Below are positions 19,501 to 28,127 of a stretch of DNA of 52,394 bases, piece by piece. The translations under genes were made by a program, and so were the position numbers. The stretch lies in NCBI GenBank assembly GCA_002361155.1, contig DERZ01000032.1, forward strand, positions 3,226 through 55,619, written 5' to 3'. How positions within the stretch are numbered: position 1 is the first letter of the stretch; every line of letters begins with the position of its first letter. The DNA comes from Porphyromonadaceae bacterium UBA3327 (lineage in GTDB: Bacteria; Bacteroidota; Bacteroidia; Bacteroidales; Muribaculaceae). Below the pieces are notes generated by a model. It was not told the origin of the DNA. It saw nothing but the letters and a program-made list of their open reading frames with translations, and did not search any database.

Positions 19501-20619
19501 ATGGCTACAGAGAAGAACGACAAGAAGCTCCCCGAGGGAGCGCACGAGACAAAAGCGGAACTGGAAACGATAGCCATTTCCTCGCCCGGACTGCATATAG
19601 GCCTGGTAGGCAATTATTCCGACACCGACGAGACCAGATTCCTGCTCACTCCGGAGGCATGCGGCATGCTCACATCGGGGGGCATACGGATATCGATGGA
19701 GGAGGGCGCGGGAGTAGACATCAGCTTCAGCGACGAGACATACGCCGAGTACGGCGTGAGGATAGTGAGCCGCGAAGAGGCTCTGAAGTGTCCGGTGGTC
19801 CTGAGCTACACCCCGCTCCGGATAGCCGACATCGAGAAAATGACGAAAGGGGCGGCGCTGCTCTCGATGATGGGAGACGGAATGTTCGACCCGGCCGTGA
19901 TCAAAGCGCTGCTGAAGCAGCATATATCCACCGGATGCCTCGACAACATGGTGAGCCACCACGATGTCCAGATTTTCGCCGATATCATCGACGAGATCGA
20001 CGGGCGCGCCGCAATAATGTACGCCGAGGAGTCGCTCTCCTATCTCGGAGGGGGCAAGGGAGTGCTTCTTGCCGGTGTGGCCGGTCTCAATCCATGCGAG
20101 GTGCTGGTGATCGGGTCGGGCACGGAGGCGATATCGGCCGCCAACGCCGCGGCCGGCACCGGAGCGCGCGTGGTACTGATGGACAACGACGTGTCGGCGC
20201 TGCAGCTTGCCCGCGGTCTGTGCAAGGACCGGGTGGAGCTCATCACGATCCACCCCCGGGTGCTCACCAACCTCGTCAAGGCCGCCGACGCCATTATCCA
20301 GTGCAACACCTCGCGTCCGTTCGAGTTCCCGAAGAATCTGTCGGCAAGCCTTAAGGAGAACGTGTTCGTGATCGACCTGAGAGAAAGCCACCCGTCGGTA
20401 TCGGTACCCCGCACCGTAGCGATGGCCATGTCGAACATCCTCATCAACTTCCTCGACGAAATGGCCATAAAGAACGGATTCAAAGGGATGGTCGCCACGA
20501 CCCCGGGAGTGCAGGGAGGAATGGTGACATACGAGGGCAAGCTGGTGGACAAGCTTGTCGGGAGCTACCTGGGCATGCCATGCGTCGACATCAGCGTGAT
20601 GCTCTCGGGGTCCAATTAA
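19501..20619 (+). CDS. Alanine dehydrogenase/transhydrogenase-like protein, divergent active site
   Basis: 372 residues with the two-domain layout of alanine dehydrogenase and the transhydrogenase alpha subunit: an N-terminal substrate domain and a Rossmann NAD domain with VLVIGSGTEAISAANAA (about 202-218), followed by LMDND and a VFVIDLRE segment. Alanine dehydrogenase converts L-alanine to pyruvate and ammonia with NAD+. Here the usual Lys-containing KVKEP segment reads VVLSYTPL, and the catalytic His-containing segment reads LLSMMGDG, so both canonical catalytic residues appear to be missing. The N-terminal RVALTP motif reads RFLLTP. It may be a repurposed oxidoreductase. A glycosyltransferase gene follows 19 bp later. 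Confidence 0.72.
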   Translation: MATEKNDKKLPEGAHETKAELETIAISSPGLHIGLVGNYSDTDETRFLLTPEACGMLTSGGIRISMEEGAGVDISFSDETYAEYGVRIVSREEALKCPVVLSYTPLRIADIEKMTKGAALLSMMGDGMFDPAVIKALLKQHISTGCLDNMVSHHDVQIFADIIDEIDGRAAIMYAEESLSYLGGGKGVLLAGVAGLNPCEVLVIGSGTEAISAANAAAGTGARVVLMDNDVSALQLARGLCKDRVELITIHPRVLTNLVKAADAIIQCNTSRPFEFPKNLSASLKENVFVIDLRESHPSVSVPRTVAMAMSNILINFLDEMAIKNGFKGMVATTPGVQGGMVTYEGKLVDKLVGSYLGMPCVDISVMLSGSN

Positions 20620-20638
20620 GCAGGAACGCGCGCCAAGG

Positions 20639-21748
20639 ATGCGGCTTATTCACCTGATATCATCCAACCACTGGGGCGGTGCGTGGCAATATGCGCTGGA
20701 CCTGTGCAGTCATTTCCTCGGCAAGGGATGGAAGGTGACGGCTCTGACGTGCGACGCCAAGGCGGTGGACGACCGGTTCCGCGGCGCCGGAGTGGGGTTG
20801 CGCCATGCCCCGTTGCGCGGATTGTTCGATCCGGCCTCGGCTCTGATCCTCTCCTCGATGCTGAAGGAGATACCGGCCGGCGAGGGGATCGTACACGTAC
20901 ACCGTTACCGCGACGCATTCACTGCGCTTCTCGCCAGACGCCTGGCGAAGCGTCCGGACATACGCGTGGTGGCCACGCGCCATTCGGTGCGCCGCGGACG
21001 CGACACACGTCTTTTCAGAAGGATCTACAGAAACGTCGACGCCCACATATTCGTGTCGCATCTGGCATACGGCGCTTTCCGGACCACTTGGGAACCTGCT
21101 CCCGCACCGCTGCCCGACGGAAGGGTTCACATCATCCACAATTCGCTGAACCTGCCGGACTCTCCGGCGCCCGGGGAGCCTGAGAAAGGCCCGGTGACGG
21201 CGATGTACCACGGTCCGCTCGTGGAGGGAAAAGGACTGGAGACAATCATCGACGCGCTGGTGAGTCTGCGCGACCTGAAGATGCGGATGAAAATATGCGG
21301 CAAGGGAAGTCCCGACTTCCTCGACAAGCTTCGCCGTCGCGCCATGACGCGCGGCGTGATGGAGATGATCGACTGGAACACATCGGCCAAAGAGGCTGAG
21401 AGCGCCATCGCCGAAAGCCACTTCGGGGTACAGCCCTCGATGGAGAGGGAGGCCTTCGGCCTCGAGAATCTGCGCTACATGCGGTGCGGGCGCGCCCAGG
21501 TGTGCTGCGCCAACGGCGCGCAGAGGGAGTTTCTTGCAGACGGAGTTACGGCGCTGTTCGTGCCGCCGGCCGACGCCCACGCGCTTGCGGAGGCCATGCG
21601 GAGGCTCGCCTCCGATCAGACGCTTCGCCGCAGACTCGGCGAGAACGCCCGCAAGGAATTCGACATCCGTCTCTCATGGGACATCTTTACACGGAGGATG
21701 AGGAAAATCTATTATAATGAATTGAATATCGAAGGGGAGATTTTTTAA
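20639..21748 (+). CDS. GT4-family glycosyltransferase
   Basis: A 369-residue GT-B fold glycosyltransferase. The N-terminal domain starts [20 protein letters not shown], with the glycine-rich acceptor loop of GT4 enzymes. The C-terminal nucleotide-sugar domain has the family's E-x7-E element in [20 protein letters not shown] and a downstream [18 protein letters not shown] segment. There are no membrane helices, so it probably works at the inner face of the inner membrane on a lipid-linked glycan. The donor cannot be read from sequence. The next gene makes GDP-L-fucose, and the one after is a GT117 protein glycosyltransferase, so the group may build an envelope glycan or protein O-glycan. Confidence 0.85.
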   Translation: MRLIHLISSNHWGGAWQYALDLCSHFLGKGWKVTALTCDAKAVDDRFRGAGVGLRHAPLRGLFDPASALILSSMLKEIPAGEGIVHVHRYRDAFTALLARRLAKRPDIRVVATRHSVRRGRDTRLFRRIYRNVDAHIFVSHLAYGAFRTTWEPAPAPLPDGRVHIIHNSLNLPDSPAPGEPEKGPVTAMYHGPLVEGKGLETIIDALVSLRDLKMRMKICGKGSPDFLDKLRRRAMTRGVMEMIDWNTSAKEAESAIAESHFGVQPSMEREAFGLENLRYMRCGRAQVCCANGAQREFLADGVTALFVPPADAHALAEAMRRLASDQTLRRRLGENARKEFDIRLSWDIFTRRMRKIYYNELNIEGEIF

Positions 21749-21762
21749 TATTGATACTGGAG

Positions 21763-22704
21763 ATGGAAAAGGATTCTAAAATCTTTGTTGCGGGACATCG
21801 GGGAATGGTCGGTTCGGCGATAGTGCGCGAACTGCGCAGACAGGGCTACGGGAATATCGTCACCCGAACGCACGCCGGGCTGGACCTGACCGACCAGCGC
21901 GCCGTGGAGGATTTCTTCTCCGCGGAACGCCCGGAATATGTGTTTCTTGCCGCCGCCAAGGTGGGAGGGATTGTGGCCAACAGCAAGGCCCCGGCCGACT
22001 TCATGTATGTCAACATGATGCTGGAGATGAACGTGATCAACGCCGCATGGCGTCACGGCTGCCGCAAGCTGGAGTTCCTCGGCTCGTCGTGCATCTATCC
22101 GCGGATGGCCCCGCAGCCGATGCCGGAGTCATGTCTGCTCACCTCTGCACTCGAGCAGACCAACGAGGCCTACGCCCTCGCCAAGATCTCGGGACTGAAG
22201 TATTGCGAATACCTCAACCGCCAGTACGGCACCGACTTCATTTCGGTCATGCCCACCAATCTGTACGGCCCCAATGACAATTACCACCCCACGCACTCGC
22301 ATGTGCTTCCGGCACTTATCCGACGTTTTCACGAGGCGAAAATCGCCGGGACGCCATCCGTCACCTGCTGGGGCGACGGCAGCCCGCTGCGTGAATTCCT
22401 CTATGTGGACGATCTGGCGAACCTCTGCGTGTTCCTGATGAACAACTATTCGGGCAACGAGACAGTGAACGCCGGTACGGGGAAGGAACTTACCATCCGC
22501 GAGCTTACGGAAATAGTGGCCGGAACTGTCGGCTACGAGGGGAAAATACTCTGGGACACAGAGAAGCCGAACGGAACCCCGCGCAAACTTCTGGATGTGT
22601 CGAAAGCTACGGCATTGGGATGGAGCGCCCGCACAGAACTACGCGACGGGGTCCGCATGGCATACGAGGATTTCCTGACCAACACAATGCGCGCCGAGCG
22701 CTGA
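21763..22704 (+). CDS. fcl: GDP-L-fucose synthase
   Basis: A 313-residue short-chain dehydrogenase of normal length. It epimerises and reduces GDP-4-keto-6-deoxymannose to GDP-L-fucose with NADPH. The Rossmann motif [10 protein letters not shown] is near the N-terminus. The catalytic Ser lies in FLGSSCIYP and the Tyr/Lys pair in [12 protein letters not shown]. The following [15 protein letters not shown] is the family signature. The frame opens from a TTG at 21751; the ATG at 21763 ([12 protein letters not shown]) gives the usual N-terminus. The upstream enzyme GDP-mannose 4,6-dehydratase is not in the window. It is probably co-transcribed with both neighbours. Confidence 0.93.
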   Translation: MEKDSKIFVAGHRGMVGSAIVRELRRQGYGNIVTRTHAGLDLTDQRAVEDFFSAERPEYVFLAAAKVGGIVANSKAPADFMYVNMMLEMNVINAAWRHGCRKLEFLGSSCIYPRMAPQPMPESCLLTSALEQTNEAYALAKISGLKYCEYLNRQYGTDFISVMPTNLYGPNDNYHPTHSHVLPALIRRFHEAKIAGTPSVTCWGDGSPLREFLYVDDLANLCVFLMNNYSGNETVNAGTGKELTIRELTEIVAGTVGYEGKILWDTEKPNGTPRKLLDVSKATALGWSARTELRDGVRMAYEDFLTNTMRAER

Positions 22705-22711
22705 CAAAGAC

Positions 22712-25700
22712 TTGGAGGGCAGTCGTATTCACAGATGGGATCTTGCAGTGGCATGGAGCGCGTTTTTCGCGCTCCTGCTGACCTATTGGCTCACGGTGGC
22801 GCCCGGAGTATCATTCTGGGACTGTCCGGAGTATGTGTCGGCGGCGGCTCTGCTTGAAGTGGGGCATCCGCCGGGAAACCCGACCTGGATGCTCGCCGCG
22901 CGGATGTTCACTCTGTTTGCACCGGAGGGAGGACACTACGCGGCTCTGGCGGTGAACCTTTCGTCGGGACTCTTCACGGCCTTCGCCGGCTTTTTCCTGT
23001 CGCGTACGGTTTTCAACACGGCACTGTGGGTGCTTCGCCGCGCGCGGCGCAGGGCGCCAGACATAGTGAAGAGCTCGGCCGGGGCGGCGCTGACGGCCTC
23101 GCTCATGTTCGGCTGGTGCGACTCCGCATGGTATTCGGCTGTGGAGGCCGAGGTCTACGCAATGTCGATATTCATGACCTCCCTCTGCGTCTGGCTGACA
23201 GTGCGGTGGGCTATGATGCCCGACGGTCCGCGGGCCTCGCGGCAACTCGTGCTTATAGCCTATATGTTCGGACTCAGCTTAGGAGTGCATCAGCTCAATC
23301 TGCTCTGCATTCCGGCACTGGCCATGATTTTCGCCATACGCCGCGGAATACGGAGTCCCGGCAAAGTAATCCTTATATTTCTGCTGTCGCTGGCGGCGGT
23401 CGGCTTCATTCTTGTCGGTGTGATGCCATGGTCGATAGCGCTGGCGGCATGGCTGGAGCTGATGGCAGTGAACGCCGCGGGACTGCCGGCACTGTCGGGA
23501 GTCGTGCTGTTTATCGCAGGGCTGGGCACAATGCTGATTGCCTCGCTGTGGGTTACAGCACGATCGCCCCGCACGCGCCGCCTCAATCTCGCGCTCTGGA
23601 TGCTGGCGATGCTTCTCACGGGATATTCCTCCTACGCTCTGATTCCGGTGCGGGGCGGCATTCCCTCGCCGGCCAACGCCTCGCTGCCCGGCAATCCCTT
23701 CTCGTTCGCGGAGTATCAGGCCCGCGAGCAGTACGGCAGCAAACCGCTCCTATACGGTCCCACGCCCTACAGCAAGGCGATGTATGAGGAGGATACCGAC
23801 AGCGTGACGGGGCAGACGCGGTACACACGCTATGCGCTCGAGCGGGGACACCGCCGGCTGTCCCGCGCCGAGGCGGGAGCCGGCATTGCCGATCCACTCG
23901 GGATGCTTACTGCCCGCGACTCGGCCATCAACGCAGCCATGCTTGAGAGAGCCAATGCGGGAAAGGCCGGTTACGTAACGCAGGGATACCGCGTTCGCAC
24001 CGTTCCGACTCCGGAGCTCAACATGCTGTTCCCGCGAATGACCGGGACCTCCCCTTTCGACCTCGACAGCTACGCCTCGTGGGTCGGGATGGACACCTCG
24101 ACGATGGAGCGGGTGAACGTGACGGAGGCTTTCGATGCCGACGGGAATCCGGTGGCGAGGATGGACGGCAACGGAGTGCGTGGCAATCCGGTGTCGTGGC
24201 GCCCCACGATGCTGCAGAACCTGGAGTGGCTGGTGTCGTATCAGATCGGCTATATGTATCTGCGCTATCTGATGTGGAACTTCTCGGGACGTCAGAACGA
24301 CGTGCCGTCGCAGGGGGAGGTGCAGCACGGCAATTTCATCACCGGCTTCACTGCCGTGGACAATCTGATGTTAGGGGCAGAAGATGCCCTTCCCGCATCG
24401 GCCGGACGCGACAATCCGGGACGCAACCGCTACTTCATGCTTCCGCTGCTGCTCTGTCTGCTCGGGGCCGGATGGCTCTGTGGCCAGGGACGCCGCGGGC
24501 GGCAGGCGGCCGGTACGGTGGCGGTACTTTTCGTAATGACCGGTCTGGCGATTGTGGTCTATCTTAACCAGGGTCCGGGAGAGCCGCGCGAGCGCGACTA
24601 CAGTTTCCTGGGATCTTTCCTCGCTTTCTCGATATGGGGAGGATTCGGGGCGGTGGCGGTGGCAAGGATGTGTCGCTCGGCGTGGGGATTCCTGATTCCT
24701 CTCGGCATAGCCGGATGGATGTTTGCGGAAAACCTCGACGACCATGACCGTTCGGGACGGACAGCGGCCGCGAACCTGTCGGCGAATATACTGAACTCGA
24801 TGGAGCGCGACGCCATACTCTTCGTGAACGGCGACAACTATACATTCCCTCTCTGGTATCTTCAGGAAGTGGAGGGCGTGAGGCGCGACGTGAAGGTAAT
24901 CAACCTGGCATATATCGCGCTTCCGGAGTACGCGGCCGCCCGGATGGGCCGATGGCGCGAGTCGCTTCCGCTGCAGACCACCCTGACGCGTCAGGACATA
25001 ATCTACGGGGCGATCCGGTACACCAAGGCGGGAAGCGCCGCGGGCGACACACTCGGGGCGGTGGAGGCTCTGCGGGCATTGCGGGCTTCTGACACGCGGG
25101 AGTTTCCGGGCCAGTATGTACGGCTTCGCGTGTCGGCGGATTCGGTTGTTCTCTATAATCTGAGGTCGCTGTCGGGCAGCGGCGCGAGCCGGACGCTCGA
25201 TTTCGGGCGGCTGATGGTGTTCGACATAGTGGCCACCAACGCGGAGTCGGCGCACCCGCGCCCGCTCTACTGGCTACGCCAGGTCCGCAGCGACGGCCAC
25301 ATCCGTCTTGCGGATGCGGCGGCTCCCTGGCTCTTCGGCAGCCGCTACGGGTTGCGGCCGGAGGCTGAGACGGACTCGCTGCTGCTTGATGCCGCTGCGC
25401 ACGTTGTCGCTCCGAATGCGGATCCGGACGCCTACATGGACCGCACGCCCGCCGGAATGGTAGCCTCGCAGCGTTTCGCGCTGACGGTGGCCGCGGCGCG
25501 TCTGCTGGAGCACGGTAATATCGATGGAGCCGAGAAACTTGTCAGGACAGCCGACACGCGCATGGGCGACGGCCCATACACCTACGCCAACTATTACCTC
25601 GCCGACACCACGGTAAACTCACGCCGGATGCTTGCCGACGTGCTCGCCGCCACCGCAGACTCCCTTGAAAACAGATACAAGGATTCCACCAGCGAATCCG

Positions 25701-25882
25701 ACTCTAAATCCGGCACGACTCCGGCATCCTCCCGCACGCGCCGTATTATGGCGCGTGCCGCCGAACTGCGCGCCCGGGCCGCCTGTCATCGCGCCGCCGA
25801 CCGCCACAAGACCGCCGCCTGGCAGCATTACCGCCGCTCCCTCCCCACGCGTCTGCGCTCCAAAATGTCTCCCGTCGAATAG
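22712..25882 (+). CDS. GT117 (DUF2723) membrane glycosyltransferase, TMEM260-like
   Basis: A 1056-residue polytopic inner-membrane protein. The first roughly 700 residues hold about a dozen membrane segments in GT-C style; the remainder is a large soluble region ending in a Ser/Thr-rich linker and a basic tail. The first extracytoplasmic loop carries SFWDCPEY, with acidic residues D37 and E40 in the catalytic position expected for GT-C enzymes. DUF2723 is CAZy GT117, which includes human TMEM260, a protein O-mannosyltransferase. Bacteroidota members probably glycosylate exported proteins. No ATG is available near the conserved start; a TTG at 22712, 8 bp after the fcl stop, is the likely start. 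It converges with the minus-strand RiPP operon. Confidence 0.85.
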   Translation: MEGSRIHRWDLAVAWSAFFALLLTYWLTVAPGVSFWDCPEYVSAAALLEVGHPPGNPTWMLAARMFTLFAPEGGHYAALAVNLSSGLFTAFAGFFLSRTVFNTALWVLRRARRRAPDIVKSSAGAALTASLMFGWCDSAWYSAVEAEVYAMSIFMTSLCVWLTVRWAMMPDGPRASRQLVLIAYMFGLSLGVHQLNLLCIPALAMIFAIRRGIRSPGKVILIFLLSLAAVGFILVGVMPWSIALAAWLELMAVNAAGLPALSGVVLFIAGLGTMLIASLWVTARSPRTRRLNLALWMLAMLLTGYSSYALIPVRGGIPSPANASLPGNPFSFAEYQAREQYGSKPLLYGPTPYSKAMYEEDTDSVTGQTRYTRYALERGHRRLSRAEAGAGIADPLGMLTARDSAINAAMLERANAGKAGYVTQGYRVRTVPTPELNMLFPRMTGTSPFDLDSYASWVGMDTSTMERVNVTEAFDADGNPVARMDGNGVRGNPVSWRPTMLQNLEWLVSYQIGYMYLRYLMWNFSGRQNDVPSQGEVQHGNFITGFTAVDNLMLGAEDALPASAGRDNPGRNRYFMLPLLLCLLGAGWLCGQGRRGRQAAGTVAVLFVMTGLAIVVYLNQGPGEPRERDYSFLGSFLAFSIWGGFGAVAVARMCRSAWGFLIPLGIAGWMFAENLDDHDRSGRTAAANLSANILNSMERDAILFVNGDNYTFPLWYLQEVEGVRRDVKVINLAYIALPEYAAARMGRWRESLPLQTTLTRQDIIYGAIRYTKAGSAAGDTLGAVEALRALRASDTREFPGQYVRLRVSADSVVLYNLRSLSGSGASRTLDFGRLMVFDIVATNAESAHPRPLYWLRQVRSDGHIRLADAAAPWLFGSRYGLRPEAETDSLLLDAAAHVVAPNADPDAYMDRTPAGMVASQRFALTVAAARLLEHGNIDGAEKLVRTADTRMGDGPYTYANYYLADTTVNSRRMLADVLAATADSLENRYKDSTSESDSKSGTTPASSRTRRIMARAAELRARAACHRAADRHKTAAWQHYRRSLPTRLRSKMSPVE

Positions 25883-25942
25883 CATTTTATTAATCATAAA
25901 ATTCAGGGGGGCATTTCTCATACTCTGCAGAGAAAGCAAACA

Positions 25943-28120
25943 TCATGTTATTCCATTGCTTATCTGCTGTTTAAATAGATTGTAATAGTGCCCTCCTTTT
26001 TGTATAAGTTCGGTGTGTGTACCTGACTCGGCAATCTGTCCATCTTTCAGAAACAGAATAGTGTCTGCATGCATTATTGTGCTTAGGCGATGTGCAGCTA
26101 TTATGACAGTTTTTGTCCGGCAGAACTGCATGAGATTCGACACTATTGAAGATTCCGTTGCGGCATCCAATGAAGAGGTCGCTTCATCCATCAATATGAT
26201 TTCCGGATTTTTATATACAGCTCGCGCTATTAATAATCGTTGTTTTTGCCCTCCGCTTAATCCTATGCCGGTATTTCCAATCTTAGTATTTAATCCCATC
26301 GGCAGCGAATTTACAAAATCATCGAGACACGCTATTCTTAATGCCTCCGCCGCCTTTTCCTTATCTGGCTTCTCATCCGTTAATGCAATATTGGACAATA
26401 TGGAACCGGAATATATCATGCCTTCCTGCATTACAACGGAACAGAGTCTCAGCCAGTCTTTTGTGTTTAGTGAATCATAACTGACCTTACCAAATACCGC
26501 ATCTCCTTTACATGGAACATACATTCCGAGAAGAATCTTAATTAAAGTAGACTTCCCTTCTCCGCTTTCGCCGACTATTGCGGTTGTGGATTCAGGTTTG
26601 ATGTCAAGAGACATATTTTTCAAGATATAAGGAGATGAGCTTCCGGCATATCGAAACCACACATTATTTAACCGAATTGAACTGTCAACAGGAGAAATTT
26701 CATTTGCGCTTGGCATATTGTTATTATTTTCCATTACTTCCTGAACTCTCTCAATGGACATTGTTGTATCCTGAACAACGCTGAATGCATTTGATATATT
26801 TGAGAACGGCATGGTCAGTCTTCCCTCTATATAACTGATTGTCATCATTATGCCAATTGTCATTTCTCCGTTTATCACCATGGTCGCGGAAACGCCGAGA
26901 ACAACGATGTCTCTTAATTGGGAAAACAGGCTTGTGCCGGCTCCCATATATATTTTAAGTTTAAGATTCTGTAATGACAGATCATTTATCTTTTGTTGAA
27001 CTTTTCTCCAGATTTCAACCCTTATATTCTCCGCACCGTTAGCTCTGATTTCCGGCATACCGTTAATCAATTCATATAGATTATTCTGATTTTCTGCGGA
27101 CGCTGAGAAGTAAGAATAATCAATCTCTCTTCTTTTTCTTAAGAAAAGTGAATTCCATATAATACCTGCACATGTAAATGAAACGACAATAAGGAATATC
27201 GGGAAGCTGAACCATATCATCAAAGAGGAAAATACAAGTAAAGACAGAACTGTCAGAAACATAGTCTCTGGAAATGATATGAGAAAATTCTTTATTCTGT
27301 ATTGGTCGTCTGTTTTCTTTATAAGGTCGGCGCTGGATTTTCGTTCGAAAAAAGACACCGGAAGATTTATCAGTTTAACCAGATATTCTGACATCATGTT
27401 TATGCTGAGCCTTAATCCCAGCTTACTCATGACAATTTCTACAATTGTATTGGAGAGATAATTGCCGATAAAGATCATTAACTGAGCGCCAACGAGTATC
27501 CATACAAGACTGATGTCTCTATCTTGAATCCCTTTGTCTATTGTCGTTTGAAACAGGAAAGGTATCACGATATCCGCTATCAGCACAAGTAATGAAAAAA
27601 ATATACTTATGGCGAAACTTTTTCTGTTTATTTTTACGGCATCTTTCAGTAATCCCAATAAACTATGCTTCGTTTTGGGTTTTGGGAACTGTGTATCTAA
27701 AAATTCAGGTCGGGGTTCAAGAAGTATGCAGATACCTGTCTCGGTGTCACCTTTCCACATCTGCAGAAAGTTTTTCCGAGACAGTTTCATTTTACCCCGA
27801 GATGGGTCTGCTACAAAAAAAGTGTCTTTTCTGACTTTATAAAGTACTATGAAGTGACTTTGATTCCAATAAAGAATCGAAGGCAAAGGCATATCATCCA
27901 ACCTTTCAGGACTGACCTTAACAGTATATGAATCAAATCCGATCTCGTTAAGAGCATCAGTCAGGTCCCTGATTGAGATTCCGAGGCGGTTAGCATCGCA
28001 TAGACTTCTGAGATAAGCGGGATCTATTTTTTTTCCATAATATCTCGCTATGATCCGTATGCAGGTAATGCCGCAGTCTGAATGTTCCAGCTGCTGATAA
28101 GAATGTATCCTATGCTTCAT
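25943..28120 (-). CDS. Peptidase-containing ABC transporter, C39 family (RiPP export locus 2)
   Basis: 725 residues: C39 peptidase (1-140), six-helix ABC membrane domain (about 155-440) and ATPase domain (about 485-725). The peptidase triad is complete: C16 in QLEHSDCGITC (with Q10), H89 in NQSHFIVL and D105 in VADPSRG. The ATPase has GESGEGKST, LSGGQKQR, ILMDEATSSLD and AAHRLST. It is the likely protease and exporter for the double-glycine Cys-rich precursor at 31771-32067, removing the leader after Gly-Gly. It is the last gene of the minus-strand operon, 7 bp after the barrel gene. It is visibly more AT-rich than the flanking genes and is a paralogue of the exporter at 16164-18422. No HlyD adaptor is encoded. 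Confidence 0.93.
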   Translation of the reverse strand: MKHRIHSYQQLEHSDCGITCIRIIARYYGKKIDPAYLRSLCDANRLGISIRDLTDALNEIGFDSYTVKVSPERLDDMPLPSILYWNQSHFIVLYKVRKDTFFVADPSRGKMKLSRKNFLQMWKGDTETGICILLEPRPEFLDTQFPKPKTKHSLLGLLKDAVKINRKSFAISIFFSLLVLIADIVIPFLFQTTIDKGIQDRDISLVWILVGAQLMIFIGNYLSNTIVEIVMSKLGLRLSINMMSEYLVKLINLPVSFFERKSSADLIKKTDDQYRIKNFLISFPETMFLTVLSLLVFSSLMIWFSFPIFLIVVSFTCAGIIWNSLFLRKRREIDYSYFSASAENQNNLYELINGMPEIRANGAENIRVEIWRKVQQKINDLSLQNLKLKIYMGAGTSLFSQLRDIVVLGVSATMVINGEMTIGIMMTISYIEGRLTMPFSNISNAFSVVQDTTMSIERVQEVMENNNNMPSANEISPVDSSIRLNNVWFRYAGSSSPYILKNMSLDIKPESTTAIVGESGEGKSTLIKILLGMYVPCKGDAVFGKVSYDSLNTKDWLRLCSVVMQEGMIYSGSILSNIALTDEKPDKEKAAEALRIACLDDFVNSLPMGLNTKIGNTGIGLSGGQKQRLLIARAVYKNPEIILMDEATSSLDAATESSIVSNLMQFCRTKTVIIAAHRLSTIMHADTILFLKDGQIAESGTHTELIQKGGHYYNLFKQQISNGIT

Positions 28121-28127
28121 CCTCTTC

